Counted from the first letter of the stretch, positions 10,079-22,184 are shown. The stretch: 64,000 bases of DNA from Boswellia sacra (GCA_013180625.2 SNVD02015010.1:30088-94087), one strand, 5' to 3'. The notes: generated by a model from the letters alone, not told the origin. A program made the numbers and translations.

Positions 10079-12250
10079 ACATTAAGTGTAGTAAGAGAGA
10101 CATTATAATGAGTTATGTCAGTACTAGAAATTTTTACATATTTGTCACTTTATTATTTATTTATTAGAGAGTTTTTTGAAAACAGTTACACCTATGACAC
10201 TAATTGTTTATTTTATTTGTGACTTTGTTTCTCATTTCAGTTAGATATTTGTCACATATTACAAATGGTGACATATATTTACAGCAAAACCCTTTTTTTC
10301 TCTCTTTCCCCTTACCCCTTTTCTCATTTCACTTTTGCCAAAGCTGTTTTAATTTTCTCAATGCCTCACACACCTATGAATCATCACCTTTTTCCCTTCT
10401 TTCTCTTACTCGCCTTAATTAACGACATGTTCCCTCTCCCTCGTTCAGTTTTGAGAGCTTTTCTTTGCAAGTCTTTTAAATCTATTTTTCTATAATCGTT
10501 TATAGGGCTACGTTTTTGTTTTAATTTATTTGTTGGATTTTTTGGGGAAACAGAGAAAATGTTTTGGGACTTTCAAGTTTTGTCTCTTTTGGATTGAGGA
10601 TTTCAAGTTTTTTTTTTGTTTTTTTTTAGGTGTTGGGAGTTTTGTCTAAAATTTGGTGGTGAGGATGATGAGGTGGCAGCCGTGGCTACCTCTAGTGATA
10701 AAGAAGCATGAGGTTGAAACTGATTGCACAGAGGATGAAAAGGTGGGATCAGGTGTGGGAGGGTGCAAATAAGAAAGAAGGTGGATAGGATAGATTGACA
10801 GTGGAGATTTGTTGGAAAGGACCTAAAGGGGCTTTGAGTTCTTTAAGGAGGAGTGTTTAAGAGAAGCTTTACAAGAGAAGCCATTGCTCAAGTTTAACAA
10901 CAAGAAGAAGAAAATGAAAATGAAAATGAAAATGACAAAGATAAGGATGGTTCCTTTTCAGGATGAAGAGTTTCAATCTCTATGCACTTTTGCTGCTTAC
11001 AAAGAGAATGTGTTCCATCCTTGGAAGATTAGTTTCACCATCTTTAATGCGCTCCTATCTATTTCTTCTCTCTTTAGAAGTCTCTTTTTTCTTTCACATC
11101 TTAAAGTTGATTCTAAAGGAGCCCAAACCAAACCTAAATCTTGATCCCAAAGAAATTGGATTCAAGCAATGGTTTTTGTAGGATCGAAACAAAGTAGCCA
11201 AAAAGAGCTAAAGGTGATTTATTTATTTTTTGGGGATTGGAATTGGTTTTTACTTTGTTTTAGTTCTTGTGTTTAGCTTTCATAGTAGTTTCACCTTGTA
11301 GAAGAATTTCCCCCTTTTTCTTATTCTCTCCAATATATGCTAGTAAGTAAACCATCAATTTACTTAGTGTGGTCCTCTAATATGATTTTGCTGTAAAACG
11401 AAATTATTAGGTTGCTAGTGTCTTGCTTGATATGTGCAATTGTTCTCATGAAGGTGCCTTTCTGACGAGCTTGTAGAATTTGTATTTTCTATCTTTCTAA
11501 TAATGTGAATAGGTTTTGGTAAGATATATTCTTATTATTTTATGAAAGGTGTTTCCATGTTAAATATCATCTTATTACTCATTTATTACTCAATAATGTA
11601 TATTGGCTTAAGGATCTTTACATATTAATTATCATCTTTTTGGTTCTTTTTTTTTTTTTGTTTTTACTTTGTAACTTCTTGTTGTGCACTACACTTAACC
11701 ACATCCATTTTTGCTTGTTTTCATTTTACAGGTGTTTGGTGGAGTTAATTTGCAGCTTCTTTGTTGCATTTGCTATTATTATGTAAAACCATCCTAGATG
11801 GGTGGATAAGTAATAAGTCGTTGAATATGGCTAAAATTATGTATATATGGAAATAAGAGCACCAATATATGTAAGGAGAATGTGGCTAATTGTATTTGCT
11901 TAAAATGTGGTTCATTTCAAATTAGAATGAGTGCTACATCAATTGCCATAGTGTCTGAAGGTACTAGATCTTACAATTTTATCTTCTAGGAATCTCATAG
12001 ATCCTTCTTTTTAATAGTCATTGTTACTGATGATTTAACACTGTTATCATATGAAAAGTACTTGAAGAATTTACTTGCTTCTCTACTTTAGGTCTACCAC
12101 TAAAGCTAAACTATAATTTTGGATGAAAGTTGTTCATGTGATCACATTTTAGAGATGCTGCTATGATTTTTGTTTCTTGTACCTAAGATATGCTTAATCT
12201 TTAATATGGTGTAATTAGAACTTGAGTGTTGTAATTTCGTTAGTAGTAAT
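10079..12250. other. 2.2 kb unassigned sequence between gypsy elements
   Basis: No match to either retrotransposon family in this window. It is AT-rich, with a T-rich stretch (10590-10630). At 10620-11180 there are short open pieces with acidic and Lys-rich coding character (for example a run of KM repeats at 10910-10940, then PFQDEEFQSL), with stops in all frames. An intron-like polypyrimidine/AG junction is possible near 10625. It could be a decayed host gene, an intergenic sequence or an old mobile element. I do not recognise a family. Confidence 0.4.
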
Positions 12251-13110
12251 TGTGAACGGGGCTTTCATCCTGCCAGATGCTTGCGACAATAACACTATGT
12301 CAAAGCCTCTTTGGAGGCTCAAGGGAACACAAACAAGCCATAGGCACATCTATAGAATGGAGTCGTGACCCAATTATTGAATTGAGAATGAATGGGAGCA
12401 ATTTTATCTCTTGCTTTAGGATCTAAACTACCCTCATCCCTTTAGAGATGGGTTGGAGAAGTTAGATGCGAGCCATTCGCCTCGCTCGGATCTAAATCTG
12501 GCCTCCAATAGGGTATACCAAATAGGAATAGCTTATATTGTTATATTGTCCACTTATGTGGTTCATTTTATGCACACATTTCCAATGTTACCTTCTTTAA
12601 GCATGTAAGGTGATTTTCAATCAATAGCAATTGTATATTCATACAAAGAAAGAGATGAGAAGAATAGAGTTACAATTTCTTGCAAACATGGGCGAATGAG
12701 AGAAGGATTGTAATAATTGTTATTCAACAACAAAAGTAAATCTACTTCTAAACACTTCATATATCACATTCTTAGCATTCATTGTATACTTATGCATATC
12801 ATAAATTTAATATGAACATTTAATTTGAGACTGGATAGATAATGAAGTCCTCACCAACATATGTGAGACTATTCAATGTCTACCAAGCCTCTTTCATTAC
12901 ATTGTTCGTATTTTCATACATTCATCAAATTCTAATCATGGAAATGACACTCATTTCTACCTTGCAAAACAAGTAAGGATTAAAACAATCCTAAACATGC
13001 GTCTAAGCATAAAAATAAATACTAAACATGCTCATTGTCTGTTTAAACCTAAACAAACTTTCTTTAAAGCAAGAAAAATAAAGAAAAAAAAGGAGAGTAA
13101 AGAGAAAACT
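12251..13110 (-). repeat. Left part of gypsy A 3' LTR
   Basis: It begins TGTGAACGGGGCTTTCATCC, the reverse complement of the LTR 3' terminus GGATGAAAGCCCCGTTCACA. It runs through the AATCATG-type repeats to AGGAGAGTAAAGAG, then stops at AAACT, where a second LTR terminus (gypsy B) begins. The LTR resumes at 54007 with AAATTACTCTCAAG. Confidence 0.82.
13106..13110 (-). other. Left target duplication of gypsy B (AAACT)
   Basis: AAACT directly flanks the gypsy B LTR terminus at 13111. The right flank at 54007-54011 is AAATT, a 4/5 match. Removing 13111-54006 restores a continuous gypsy LTR across the join. Confidence 0.7.
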
Positions 13111-14023
13111 TGCGAATGGGACATTTATCCTGCTAGAGCGTTTGTAACCACAATATTGTGTCAAAGCCTCTTTTAAGACTTAAGAAAACACAAACCAGCG
13201 ATGGGCATATCTAGACAAATGGAGCTGCCACCCAATTATTCAATTGGAAATAAATGGGGGCAATCTGATCCCTCACTTCAAGACCTAGACTAGCCTTATC
13301 CCTTTAGAGACGGGTTTAAGAAGTTAGGTATGAGCCATTCGCCTTGCCCATATCAAAATTTGGCCTTCACTAGGGTATACCGAATAAATATAGCTCATGC
13401 TGCTATATAGTCAATTTAGGGTTGTTCGTTTTATGGATAAATTTCATATTTTATCTTCATTAATCATGTGAGGTGATATTCAATCAACAACAGTTGTATA
13501 TTCATATAGAGAAAGAGGGAGGAGAATGGAGTTACATTTCCTTTAAACATGGAGGATAGGGGAGATGGTTACATTACTCTTCAACAATAGAATAGATTCT
13601 ACTTATAAACACTTCAAAATATTGCATTCATTCCATTTATAACATTCATTGCAATTCAATATCAACATTCAATTTTAGGTTCAATAAATGGTGAATTCCT
13701 AACCATCATATGTAAGTCTATTTAACATTTATCAAGCCTCTTCAAGCACATTCATGCATTCAATCATTATTATAAGCAATGTGACTTGCCATCAACGTGA
13801 ATCCACAATCACTTCATGGCATCATATTTCTAACTATGGTATATTCATACATTTATTAATATCAATCAATTAAAATACAAAGCCATAATCTAGAATCATG
13901 GCACTTTTGCTTAGGTTTGATAATTCTATCGTAGCATTCTAGCCTATTGCTATTCTAGCATAATTCATACCAATTTATAGTGAATCATGGCGTTTCTAGC
14001 CTAAGCATGACATTTCTAGCCTA
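13111..14023 (-). repeat. Partial 3' LTR of gypsy B
   Basis: It begins TGCGAATGGGACATTTATCC, a decayed LTR terminus, and follows the family LTR for 913 bp up to TTCTAGCCTAA. It then switches to the leader of gypsy C in the opposite orientation. The other half of the LTR is missing. Confidence 0.8.
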
Positions 14024-14653
14024 ATGTGGCATTGGCATGAGAAGTCTTTGGCTCCATTCGACCCCTAGACAACTTATGTTGGTGTCACCACCTTTGAGCA
14101 TATACCATTTAATTAGTATAAAAAGAGGCCAGCATAAGGGGGCATCTCTCGCTCGAAAGAGCCCAAACCATTGGACCTTTGAGATTCAAGCCCATTTAGA
14201 TGACTTTAGAAATTTTCAATAGGATGAATATCCAAAACCCATGTTGAATTGCATGTCTATGGATATAAATTCCCCATGATTAGAATAACATCAAATTGAA
14301 GCCTCATGGAACCATGAAGAAATGCCACATGTCAAGTCACCCATAAGAATAAAATGGGAACATCTGCTATGAGTTAAGGTTACCATGACTTTTTGAAAAC
14401 CATGTTATGATAAACATGAAGAATCCAACATCAACATGAATGTTAGAATTAGGAGAGAGAATCTCCCATTCCCACATCCCATAATGATCTTTTGGGAATG
14501 AAACCAAAAATCTTAGAAAAAGAGACTCAGCCTCACATGTGTAGGAGGAATAAGGTTGGAAGGCTGGAAGCATGTCTATGCCCTTGTATGAGCATTCATC
14601 ATATCATGTATACATGTATACATGCATGGCATTAACACTTTTGTTTTGCAGCC
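14024..14653 (+). other. Gypsy C leader with candidate splice acceptor
   Basis: Noncoding. It aligns with 35090-35711 (E) and, inverted, 51273-51890 (B). It contains GTATAAAAAGAGGCC at about 14116, the CTCTCGCTCGAAAGAG motif, and a purine-pyrimidine alternating TACATG stretch near 14610-14635. It ends in CTTTTGTTTTGCAG, a good 3' splice acceptor shared by all three copies just before gag, so a leader intron is plausible. Confidence 0.7.
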
Positions 14654-16530
14654 ATCATAGCTTGGGTTAGACGAGGTGGTTATTTGACAAGGCAAGAGGA
14701 ATCAATTAACGAGATGGCTACACCTAATAAAAAATAATACTGAAATGGCTCAAGTGAGGGCCATCATCATCGTGCTCCAATATCAAATGGCCCAACTCAT
14801 TGAAGCTTACGAAATGGGCCCAATCGTATGAACCAATCTTGACCTGAGGGTAATAGTGATGGTGATGGTGATGGTGAAACCAACTAAGGTAGAAATAGGG
14901 GGAGGAGCCCAATCAACCATGAAGAACTTGAATCGATCAAGGAATTGGCCAAGGACATGGAAAAGATCCAATCCCTTTTGAAGAAGAAGGGACTAAAAGG
15001 GGTCAAAGACTTGGACGACATCTTGCTTATGGGAGACCAAGAGTTGCCTCTAAACTTTCATCTACCAGGCTTGCCTAAGTTCAATGGAAAGGGGGATCCC
15101 AAAACACATTTGAGGTAGTATGCAAACATCATGGCTGCTACTTCTTTAACCAAGGAGCACATTTTGAAATACTTCATGCTATCCTTAGAAGATGATGCAG
15201 TAGCATGGTATCATGATCTCCCAATAAGAGTTTAAGAAGATTGGGAGGAACTTTCTCATCAATTTATGGAATAATACCACCATAATACCTAACTAGGGAT
15301 AATGTTGGGGGATTTGGAGATGACGAGACAAAAGTCGAGCGAGACTTTTTCAGAGTACTTAGTTTACGGAGGGCCAAAGCTATCAAGATGACCACAAGGC
15401 CCGCGAAGAAGGTTCAGGTCTGGATGGTGATTAATTGAGCCCATGCTTTCATCAGTGATAGACTGGTAGGTTTCCTTATCAAAACATTTCAAGATTTGTA
15501 TGATCAGGTATCCAAATAGAAGAATTGGAGTCTAGATAGAGGAGAAGCACTCATGACTACCCTCAAGGGCAGTACCACTAACTGAGTGGGCGTAGCACGA
15601 AACACGTAGAGGTGAAGGCAATTGCCCCACAAAAAAGATTCAATCATCTAGAAAGGCCACTTTCCAAAATCTTTAAGATTGAGTTCCGAAGAGATCTTGT
15701 AGCCATTACCATCAATAAAGCTTCCAAATGTAGATTTGCCAAGGAATTGGAGGCATCGTGAGAAATGTGAATTCCATCAAGTAACTGGTCACAAGACTGA
15801 CGATTGCACTCGCCTTTGCCATGAGATTCAAGATTGATTAGCAAGGGCCAGATTCTTGACCTAGAGACATATGAGCCCAACATAATGAGTAACCCATTGC
15901 CTAACTACAACAAGGTGTTTCCTCCCTCAACTAACATGATTAGATCGGGTTTGACTGAAGAGCAAGTCTTGAACTCTTTTGAGGAAAGTAGATTGAGTAG
16001 GGCTGAGAAAGCCAAGAGAGGGGAGAGAAGTCCAAGTTAGAACAATCCATTAGAAGGGTGGTCTCAACAAAGAAGCGTAAGGTTGGAAAGCCCAATAAAG
16101 AAGAACCCAAAGAGATCATTGAGAGGGTGGAAGGTGAGTCCACTTCTGTGGCAGCTAAACTTCACACCAAGAAAGGTGGACAGACTAACATTGTAGTGAA
16201 ATGGGTCAAGCAAAGCTTAGAACCCGAACTTGTGAATCTTAGTGACCAAGAAGAAGAGGAGCCCTAAGAAGAAGTTGAAGAGGAAGTTGAAGAGGAAGTT
16301 GAAGTGACACCCTTCAAGAAGAAGCCTACGCCATCAAGCTTATTTGCCAAGAAGTGGATGGCTAGAAAAGGGGCTAGAAAAGGCCTACCACCGAGGGGAC
16401 TTAAGGTGAAGAAGGGTAGTGAAGCTAGGAAAGGGAAGCAAGATGAGAGTCTTGTGAGGAGAGTAAGCTTGCCTATAAGGTGTAAGGAAGTAGGAGTCAT
16501 GGGAATTTGGGATGACATCCCTTAAGTCAA
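14654..16530 (+). pseudogene. Gypsy C gag (decayed)
   Basis: Retrotransposon Gag. After AIIAWVRRGGYLTRQEES come a Met-Ala rich segment, KGVKDLDDILL, the LPGLPKFNGKGDPKTHL motif (about 15070-15115) and ILKYFMLSLEDDAVAWYHDLP (about 15165-15225), which are typical of plant Gypsy capsids. The C-terminal CxFH..GHKTDDCTRLCHEIQDLI-type motif lies at about 15765-15840, its first part frameshifted. A highly charged tail follows, with three EEVE repeats at 16264-16310. There are more than ten stops. The matching E gag is 35712-37560. Confidence 0.85.
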
Positions 16531-18060
16531 GACCTTTACAAACTTTTACACTGACTTTAGTAGTGATGACGCAGAAGAGATGAGAATTGAGGAAGAAACA
16601 CGTGAGGGAGAAACGCTCAAGGGTAAGAGAGAGAATGTCTAAAGAGTAAAAAGGAGTGGTAGATTTTACGATAAGAAGGAAAAGGAGAAACCAACTGAGA
16701 AGACAGTTGAGAAAGGCAAAGAAGTTGCCAATGAAGAAGTTAAAGAAGAAGAGGATCAAGTGATCAAACAATTGAAGAAAACTAAAATGAACGCTAGCAT
16801 TTGAGATCTACTTATATCATCCCAAAAGCATAAAAAAGCCATAAAGAAGGCTTTGGCGAAGGTAGAGATATCGATGGCTACCACTACTAGTGAAATGCTA
16901 ACCGCCTTGACTAGAGGAACACCCAATGGGCTAAGAGAAAGAGAGGAAATCACCTTTACAGATGAAGATCTACAATTCGAAGAGAGAAACCAAAATATGC
17001 CATTGTTCATCACTACATAGAAGACGTCTCCTTGTATCATGGTGGATGATGGGTCCGCCATCAATATTGTGCCTATGAGGATATTGCACAAGTATGGAGT
17101 CAGTGAAGATGAGCTTCAGCCTTGTGGATGGTGATCAAGGCTTATGATGACTCAAAAAGGAGTGCTATTGGGATTTTCAAAGCTTTAGTAAAGACTGGGC
17201 CGATCTAAGTGATGATAGAATTCATAATCCTTCACATTCCAGCCATATTTGCTGCCTTGTTGGGATGAGCATGGTTCCATCCACTTGGTGGAGTTCCTTC
17301 CACCTTGCTTCAGAAAATCTGATTTAACATGGATGGGGAGATCATAACTATTCATGCAGCCTCAATAATTACAATAATTGCTTTAAGTATGATGGTTAGA
17401 GAAGTACCGTACATGGGGTGGCTTTCAAATAGCCATGATTGACGAAGTCAGCCCAATCATTGCTGGAATAATGAAGAAATAAGGGTACATGCCAGGAACT
17501 GGACTTAGGAGAAATGGATGTAGCCCACCATCGTTTCCAGACTTCAAAGGTCAGACCTCTGGAAGTGGGTTGGGCTATGAATCAGAAGGGGAAGAAGAAG
17601 ATGATAAGCCTAATAAAGGGAAATTCATCAAATTTGTTAAAGCCTAATATGCAAATTATGTAAGAGCTACTGAACCATGGGTTTTCAAAGGAAGGCTAAT
17701 GCCCGGATTTGAGATCTTCAGAGATATCCATAAGTGAAGAGTCTCCAAAGGGGATGACTTGGTAGGAGAGACAGAAAAGATGATGATTAAGGAGGAGAAG
17801 CCTTAAAAGCAAGCACCGCCAATGGATCAGTCCCTCAACCTTACTATTTTCATCAAGGAAGGAATTGAAATTGTATCTTATGAAGATATGTTTGTATCCA
17901 ACCTCTTCGAAGAAAAAACATTGTTTATGGTTCAAAGTTTAATGCAATGAAAAATAATTTTGCTTACTTGTTTGATGCCTCTCCTAATGGTATTGTGCAT
18001 CATAATTTGTATTTTACTAGCATACTTGAAACTCATGACCTTAATCTTGGTACAATTGAA
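16531..18060 (+). pseudogene. Gypsy C protease and linker (decayed)
   Basis: The retropepsin site is at 17036-17074, reading MVDDGSAINIVP, which fits the DxGS(A)xNxxP form of plant Gypsy proteases. It is preceded by ITFTDEDLQFE and a Lys/Glu-rich linker. Downstream are HPLGGVPSTLLQKI-like and GYMPGTGLRRNG-like segments common between protease and RT in this branch. The frame is broken several times, including a stop just before the protease core (about 17020). Confidence 0.75.
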
Positions 18061-18074
18061 AAACCTAAGAACAT

Positions 18075-19420
18075 TTGCACTTGATACAACTATTGAAGAG
18101 AGAGAAATTTGAAAAATTATTAAAGAAACATGAAGAAGTCTTCGCCTGGTCCTATGACATGCTAGAAATTGACAGAAGCATCGCTGAACATAAAATTCTG
18201 ACTTATCTACATATGAAACCAGTTAAGCATAAGTTAAGAAGAATGAGGCCAAAGTGGGCTTAGAAAATCAAAGAAGAAGTCTTTAAACAAATTGAAGCCA
18301 AGTTTTTAGAAGTGGTGAAGTATCTAGAATGGTTAGCCAACATTGTGCCAATACCAAAGAAGGATGGAAGGGTTTGAATGTGTGTAGATTACTGAGACTT
18401 GAACAAGGCATCACCAAAGGATGATTTTCCTTTGCCTCGTGCGGATGTTCTAGTGGATAGCATTGCCACTAGTGTGATGTTCTCTTTTGTAGATGGGTTC
18501 TTTGGATACAATCAGATAATGATGGCCAAATAAGACAAGAAGAAGACAACCTTTATTACAAAATGGGGAACTTATTGCTAGAAGGTGATGCCCTTCAGTT
18601 TGAAGAATACAGGGGCTACTGACCAATGAACAACGATAATGCTATTCCATGATATGATGCGTAAGGTGATAGAAGTTTATGTGGATGACATAATGGTGAG
18701 GTTCGAGACTCGAGAGGGTCACTTTGAAGCCTTAGACAGATTCTTAGAAAGGGTGAAGAAATACAAGCTACTACTAAATCTAAAAAAGTGTGTCTTTGGA
18801 GTAACCTCATAGAAGTTGCTAGGGTTTGTAATTGGCAAGAAAAGAATAGAAGTAAATCTAGACAAAGTGAAAGCCATTACGGAGATGCCATAAGACTGAA
18901 AAAGAAGTTCGAGGGTTTCTTAGGAAAATTTAGTATATTAGCCGGTTCGTCTCTAAATTGACAACTATTTGTGCACCGATTTTTAGGCTTTTGAAGAAGG
19001 ATTAGCCAGTAGAATGGAATGATTAGTGCCACGAAGCATTTGAAAGGATTAAGAAGTACTTGCAGAACCCACCGATTTTGACACTGCTAAAACCTAAGAA
19101 GAATTTAATTCTTTAATTGGCCCTAGAGGAGGACACTATCAATGCTATGCTGGCACAAGAATATGAGAAGGGTGTAGAGCACGCCATCTATTACCTTAGC
19201 AAGAAGCTACTACCTTATGAGACGAAGTATAGCTACGCGGAGAAAACCTGTTTAGCCATGGTCTAGCTCTCAAAGAAATTGAGGCACTATTTTCAATCTT
19301 ACAAAATTAAGGCCGTCTCGAAGGAGGATCTGATGAAGTATCTTTATGAGGCGCCAGCATTGATGAGGAAGCTTGCAAGATGGTTGGTATAGTTATCAGA
19401 ATTTGACATTGAATATGTTA
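18075..19420 (+). pseudogene. Gypsy C reverse transcriptase and first RNase H (decayed)
   Basis: Copies the RNA genome into cDNA. Visible motifs: FEKLLKKHEEVFAWSYDML (about 18090-18165), IVPIPKKDGRV (about 18345), DLNKASPKDDFPLP (about 18397), and the catalytic YVDDIMV at 18678-18698. KCVFGVTS and LLGFVIGKK follow at about 18790. The first RNase H shows AINAMLAQE, EHAIYYLSKKLLPYE and YAEKTCLAMV (19136-19262), then LRHYFQSYKIKAVS. About twelve stops, mostly single-base changes of Trp, Gln or Glu codons. The YVDD region is intact here but deleted in E. Confidence 0.88.
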
Positions 19421-19427
19421 CCAAAAG

Positions 19428-19950
19428 GTGGTGAAAGGAAGAATAGTAGCAGAATTCTTGGACATGAGCCCGATTGACGATAATGAACCATGGGAGTTGG
19501 AATTCCCAGATGAACATCTAGGGGTAATCTCGGTAGTGGGATGGAAAATGTTCTTTGATGGAGCTGTCAATCATAACGGTACTGGAATAGGAGTTATTCT
19601 ATTGTCACCAACTGAAGAAGATATCCCATTCGCTAAAAAACTGGAGTTCAAAGTCACCAACAATATGGCCGAGTATGAAGCCTGCACCTTTGGTTTAGAA
19701 ATTGTGATTGCCATGGGTATTGATGAAGTGGGAGTGTTGGAAGATTCCAAGCTAGCCATTTCTCAAGCCAATAAAGATTGGGATTTACAAGAAGGAAGCT
19801 AAAGCCCTACCTTGAACTCATCAGAAGGTTGATTGAGAGGTTTAAGCAGTGCACCTTTACCCATCTTCCTAGAAGTGATAATCAGATGGCTGACGCATTG
19901 GCTTCGTTGGCATCAGTATGGGTAAGCACAGAAGAATTATTAGTGAGACC
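19428..19950 (+). pseudogene. Gypsy C second RNase H (archaeal-type)
   Basis: A second RNase H follows the first: FFDGAVNHNGTGIGVILLSP (19551-19610), TNNMAEYEA (about 19659), EDSKLAISQANKDWDL (about 19740) and HLPRSDNQMADALASLAS (19862-19915). Two RNase H domains in a row are a hallmark of the Tat branch, where the second is of the archaeal kind. The acidic residues Asp, Glu and the final Asp are present; the third position is EDS where GDS is usual. A frameshift at about 19795 splits it. Confidence 0.85.
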
Positions 19951-20531
19951 AATCATGATATCAAAAGCCAATAGGGCGGTAGAAATGACTAATAAGAACC
20001 TCAAGAAGATGTTGGCAAAGATGGTACAAACATATAAAGATTTGGTAGAGAGTTGCTATTTTTGTTATGGGGTTATAGAACGACACCCAGAAGTTTGACT
20101 GGCATGATGCCATTATTGTTGCTATATGGTTCAAAAGCAGTCCTACCAATTAAGATAGGAATGAAATCAATGAGAGTTCTGATTGAAGCAGAAGTTCTTG
20201 GAGAGAAGTGGATTCATAATAGATATGAACAATTGGTCCTGATTGATGAGAAGAGAATGAAGGCCAGGTATAACATGTAGCTATACTAGAAACGGGTTGC
20301 TCAAGCCTTTAACAAAAGAATAAAGGCAAGGAAGTTTAAAGAAGGAGAATTGGTCCTTAAGCAAGCAAGACTAGTTGTGTTTGATTTAAGAGGAATGTTT
20401 AAACTCAATTAGGACGGTCCATTTGTCCTGACAAAGGTCATGTCCGGCAGAGCCATCATTTTATCAACTATAGAAGGGAATGAGTTCATCGAGTCCACCA
20501 ATATGGACAGGCTAAAGAAGTATTACGTATA
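19951..20531 (+). pseudogene. Gypsy C integrase, C-terminal remnant only
   Basis: RNase H is followed almost directly by the integrase tail: EMTNKNLKKMLAKMVQTYKD, WGYRTTPRSLTGMMP (about 20062), LIDEKRMKARYN, and the chromo-like tail KEGELVLKQARLVV...NMDRLKKYYV, which ends at 20531. The H2C2 zinc finger and DDE catalytic core are absent. Compared with E about 720 bp are missing, with AGC at both deletion ends. Stops also occur at 20278, 20287 and 20410. Confidence 0.85.
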
Positions 20532-20759
20532 AAAAGAAAAAAAAAGAAAGAAATTGAGAGGTGATAGGAAAAATAATTACTCAAAAGACCATGAATGGTT
20601 GATTAATAACAGGAGTTCTACCATTGTTCATATACTATTTGAAGAACAAAGATTGTATTTTTATTAATGAAGTGAAATTGTTTGGAACAAATATGTCTTT
20701 TGAAATGTCTTGTTATTTTGCATAACAATAGAAAGGAAACATCGAACATCTAAGTCAAT

Positions 20760-22184
20760 CAAGGAACTAATAATTTCGTCTTTGCTTCTTTGATAAACTA
20801 CGATTAGGCTCACTGTATTGCTCACAACACTGCCTAACTCGTATAACAAGATCGTGAAAGGTCACTTAGTCCTTGTATCGATCATCTGTCCAAAAATTAG
20901 AATCATGAAATAGATTACTCTCAATGATGCGGTGTACCTAAGAATCTCTCATACGCTTTAGATAACAAGCAAATAGTCTCCTAGGACCGAAAGAAATCGG
21001 TGAGTCCACAATCCTTTGCTTCTTATCATGCTATTGACGCTGCCTGGCAGGATCATAGAATGAACTATAGGTGAAACCTGTTAGATGCCCTATGGTCACA
21101 TGCTCTAGCCTCCACCATGGATAGTGCCAGCGAATCTCAGTATGAGGAATGACTCGAAGTCGGTTAATCCAAGAAGAACGTCTCTCAAGTCTCCTCCTCA
21201 TATGAAGCCAAGGGTTGTAACGAGAAATATGCCCTGTGGGCGGCGCTAGAACGGGCGAACTTTTTTGCAACCAAATCCGAGAAAAAATAATAATAAAATA
21301 ATAATAAGAAAAGAGGCCTGCTAAGTCCAAAACCTGAAAAGGGCAGCTTAAGCAAAAGCTAAGGCAAAGTTGCTAAGCTGAAAACCCAAAAAGGGCAGTT
21401 TAGGCAAAAATTAGGGCATGAGAAAAAAAAGAGCCTGCCCAGTTGAAAACCTAAAAAAGGTGGCTCAGGCAAAAGTTTGGGCAAATTCACTAGTTTGAAA
21501 ACCTAAAAATGGTGGCTTAGGCAAAAGTTAGAGCATAAAAAAAAATTACATAAGAAAAACCAAAAAAAGCAGAAGACTATCGCTAAATCTTTGACTCATA
21601 TCTGTGTTGACATGAAGCAATCCAATCAATGTCTCAGTCAAAATCAAGAGAACGGTTGTGAAACCAAGATCTTTTTGAGGAATGATGGTTACAAGATGTG
21701 GATCTCTGGGGCCGTCTGGTGAGACTAGTAGAAATTGTGCAAGAAGACAAAACTGAAAAAGGCAAAGCTAACTAGACGAAACCCTATCCATCATCCTGAG
21801 CAAAGGCATGATGAAGGATAATGTCACTCTACCACCGTTGGTATGAATGCCCATGGTAAAAATCGAGAAGTCGAAGAAGTGGACAAGACTAGATGTTGAT
21901 GGTGTCTAGATAGTGGGCAGAATAAGGCTCTCAGAACTGGGTGAATGATGATCGAGTATGGCAGAAAATTCCTCATATAGAGGCCAAAGTTTTTACCCGT
22001 TAAACCAGAAGACGTGATCGTGAGAATCCCAAAAGACTGCACAATCCTTCAGAAAAGGGATGTCGAGCTTAACTTGACAAGGGAACTTCAGATGATAAAG
22101 ACCAACAAGCTTGAGTCGTTTCCAGTCCTTATCCTTCGAAAGCCTTAGAAGGGTCGGAAAGAACTAGAGAAAAGCTTCAAACAT
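20760..22184 (-). pseudogene. Antisense DUF7745-like gene in gypsy C 3' UTR
   Basis: Reads opposite to gag-pol. Start ATG at 22184 (MFEAF), about 90 bp after a TATTTAAG box (22273-22280). Exon 1 shows KLDIPFLKDCAVFWDSHDHVF, PLYEEFSAIL, GIHTNGGRVTLSFIMPLL, and TTVLLILTETLIGL. This order resembles the plant DUF7745 family (FWdp..rvFrFg..ElcPt.eEy..ll ... LAET). An intron with repeats (about 21270-21555) separates exon 2: IWLQKSSPVLAPPTGHIS, HTEIRWHYPWWRLEHVTIG, FTYSSFYDPARQ. The C-terminus reaches about 20760. Stops (for example in FNG*KLWPL) show decay. Homologues: 45230-46555 (minus) and 57231-58760 (plus). Function unknown. Confidence 0.62.
21285..21560 (-). repeat. Intron-borne tandem repeats of antisense gene (C copy)
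   Basis: About five degenerate units of 50-60 bp. On the minus strand each reads roughly CTAACTTTTGCCTAAGCTGCC, then a pyrimidine run, then GGTTTTCAACTTAG, then GGGC. They match 45575-45905 and 57870-58200. Confidence 0.78.

Noticed and set aside
10265..10495. Overlapping plus frames at 10204-10495
   Set aside because: Short, Phe/Leu/Ser-rich from pyrimidine-rich DNA, and no domain recognised.
10079..12250. Helitron or MITE as explanation of the unassigned stretch
   Set aside because: No terminal inverted repeats, target duplications or CTRR-hairpin end could be found at the borders.
14724..14912. Minus-strand frame with a run of His
   Set aside because: Shadow of the GATGGTGATGGT repeat in gag of C.
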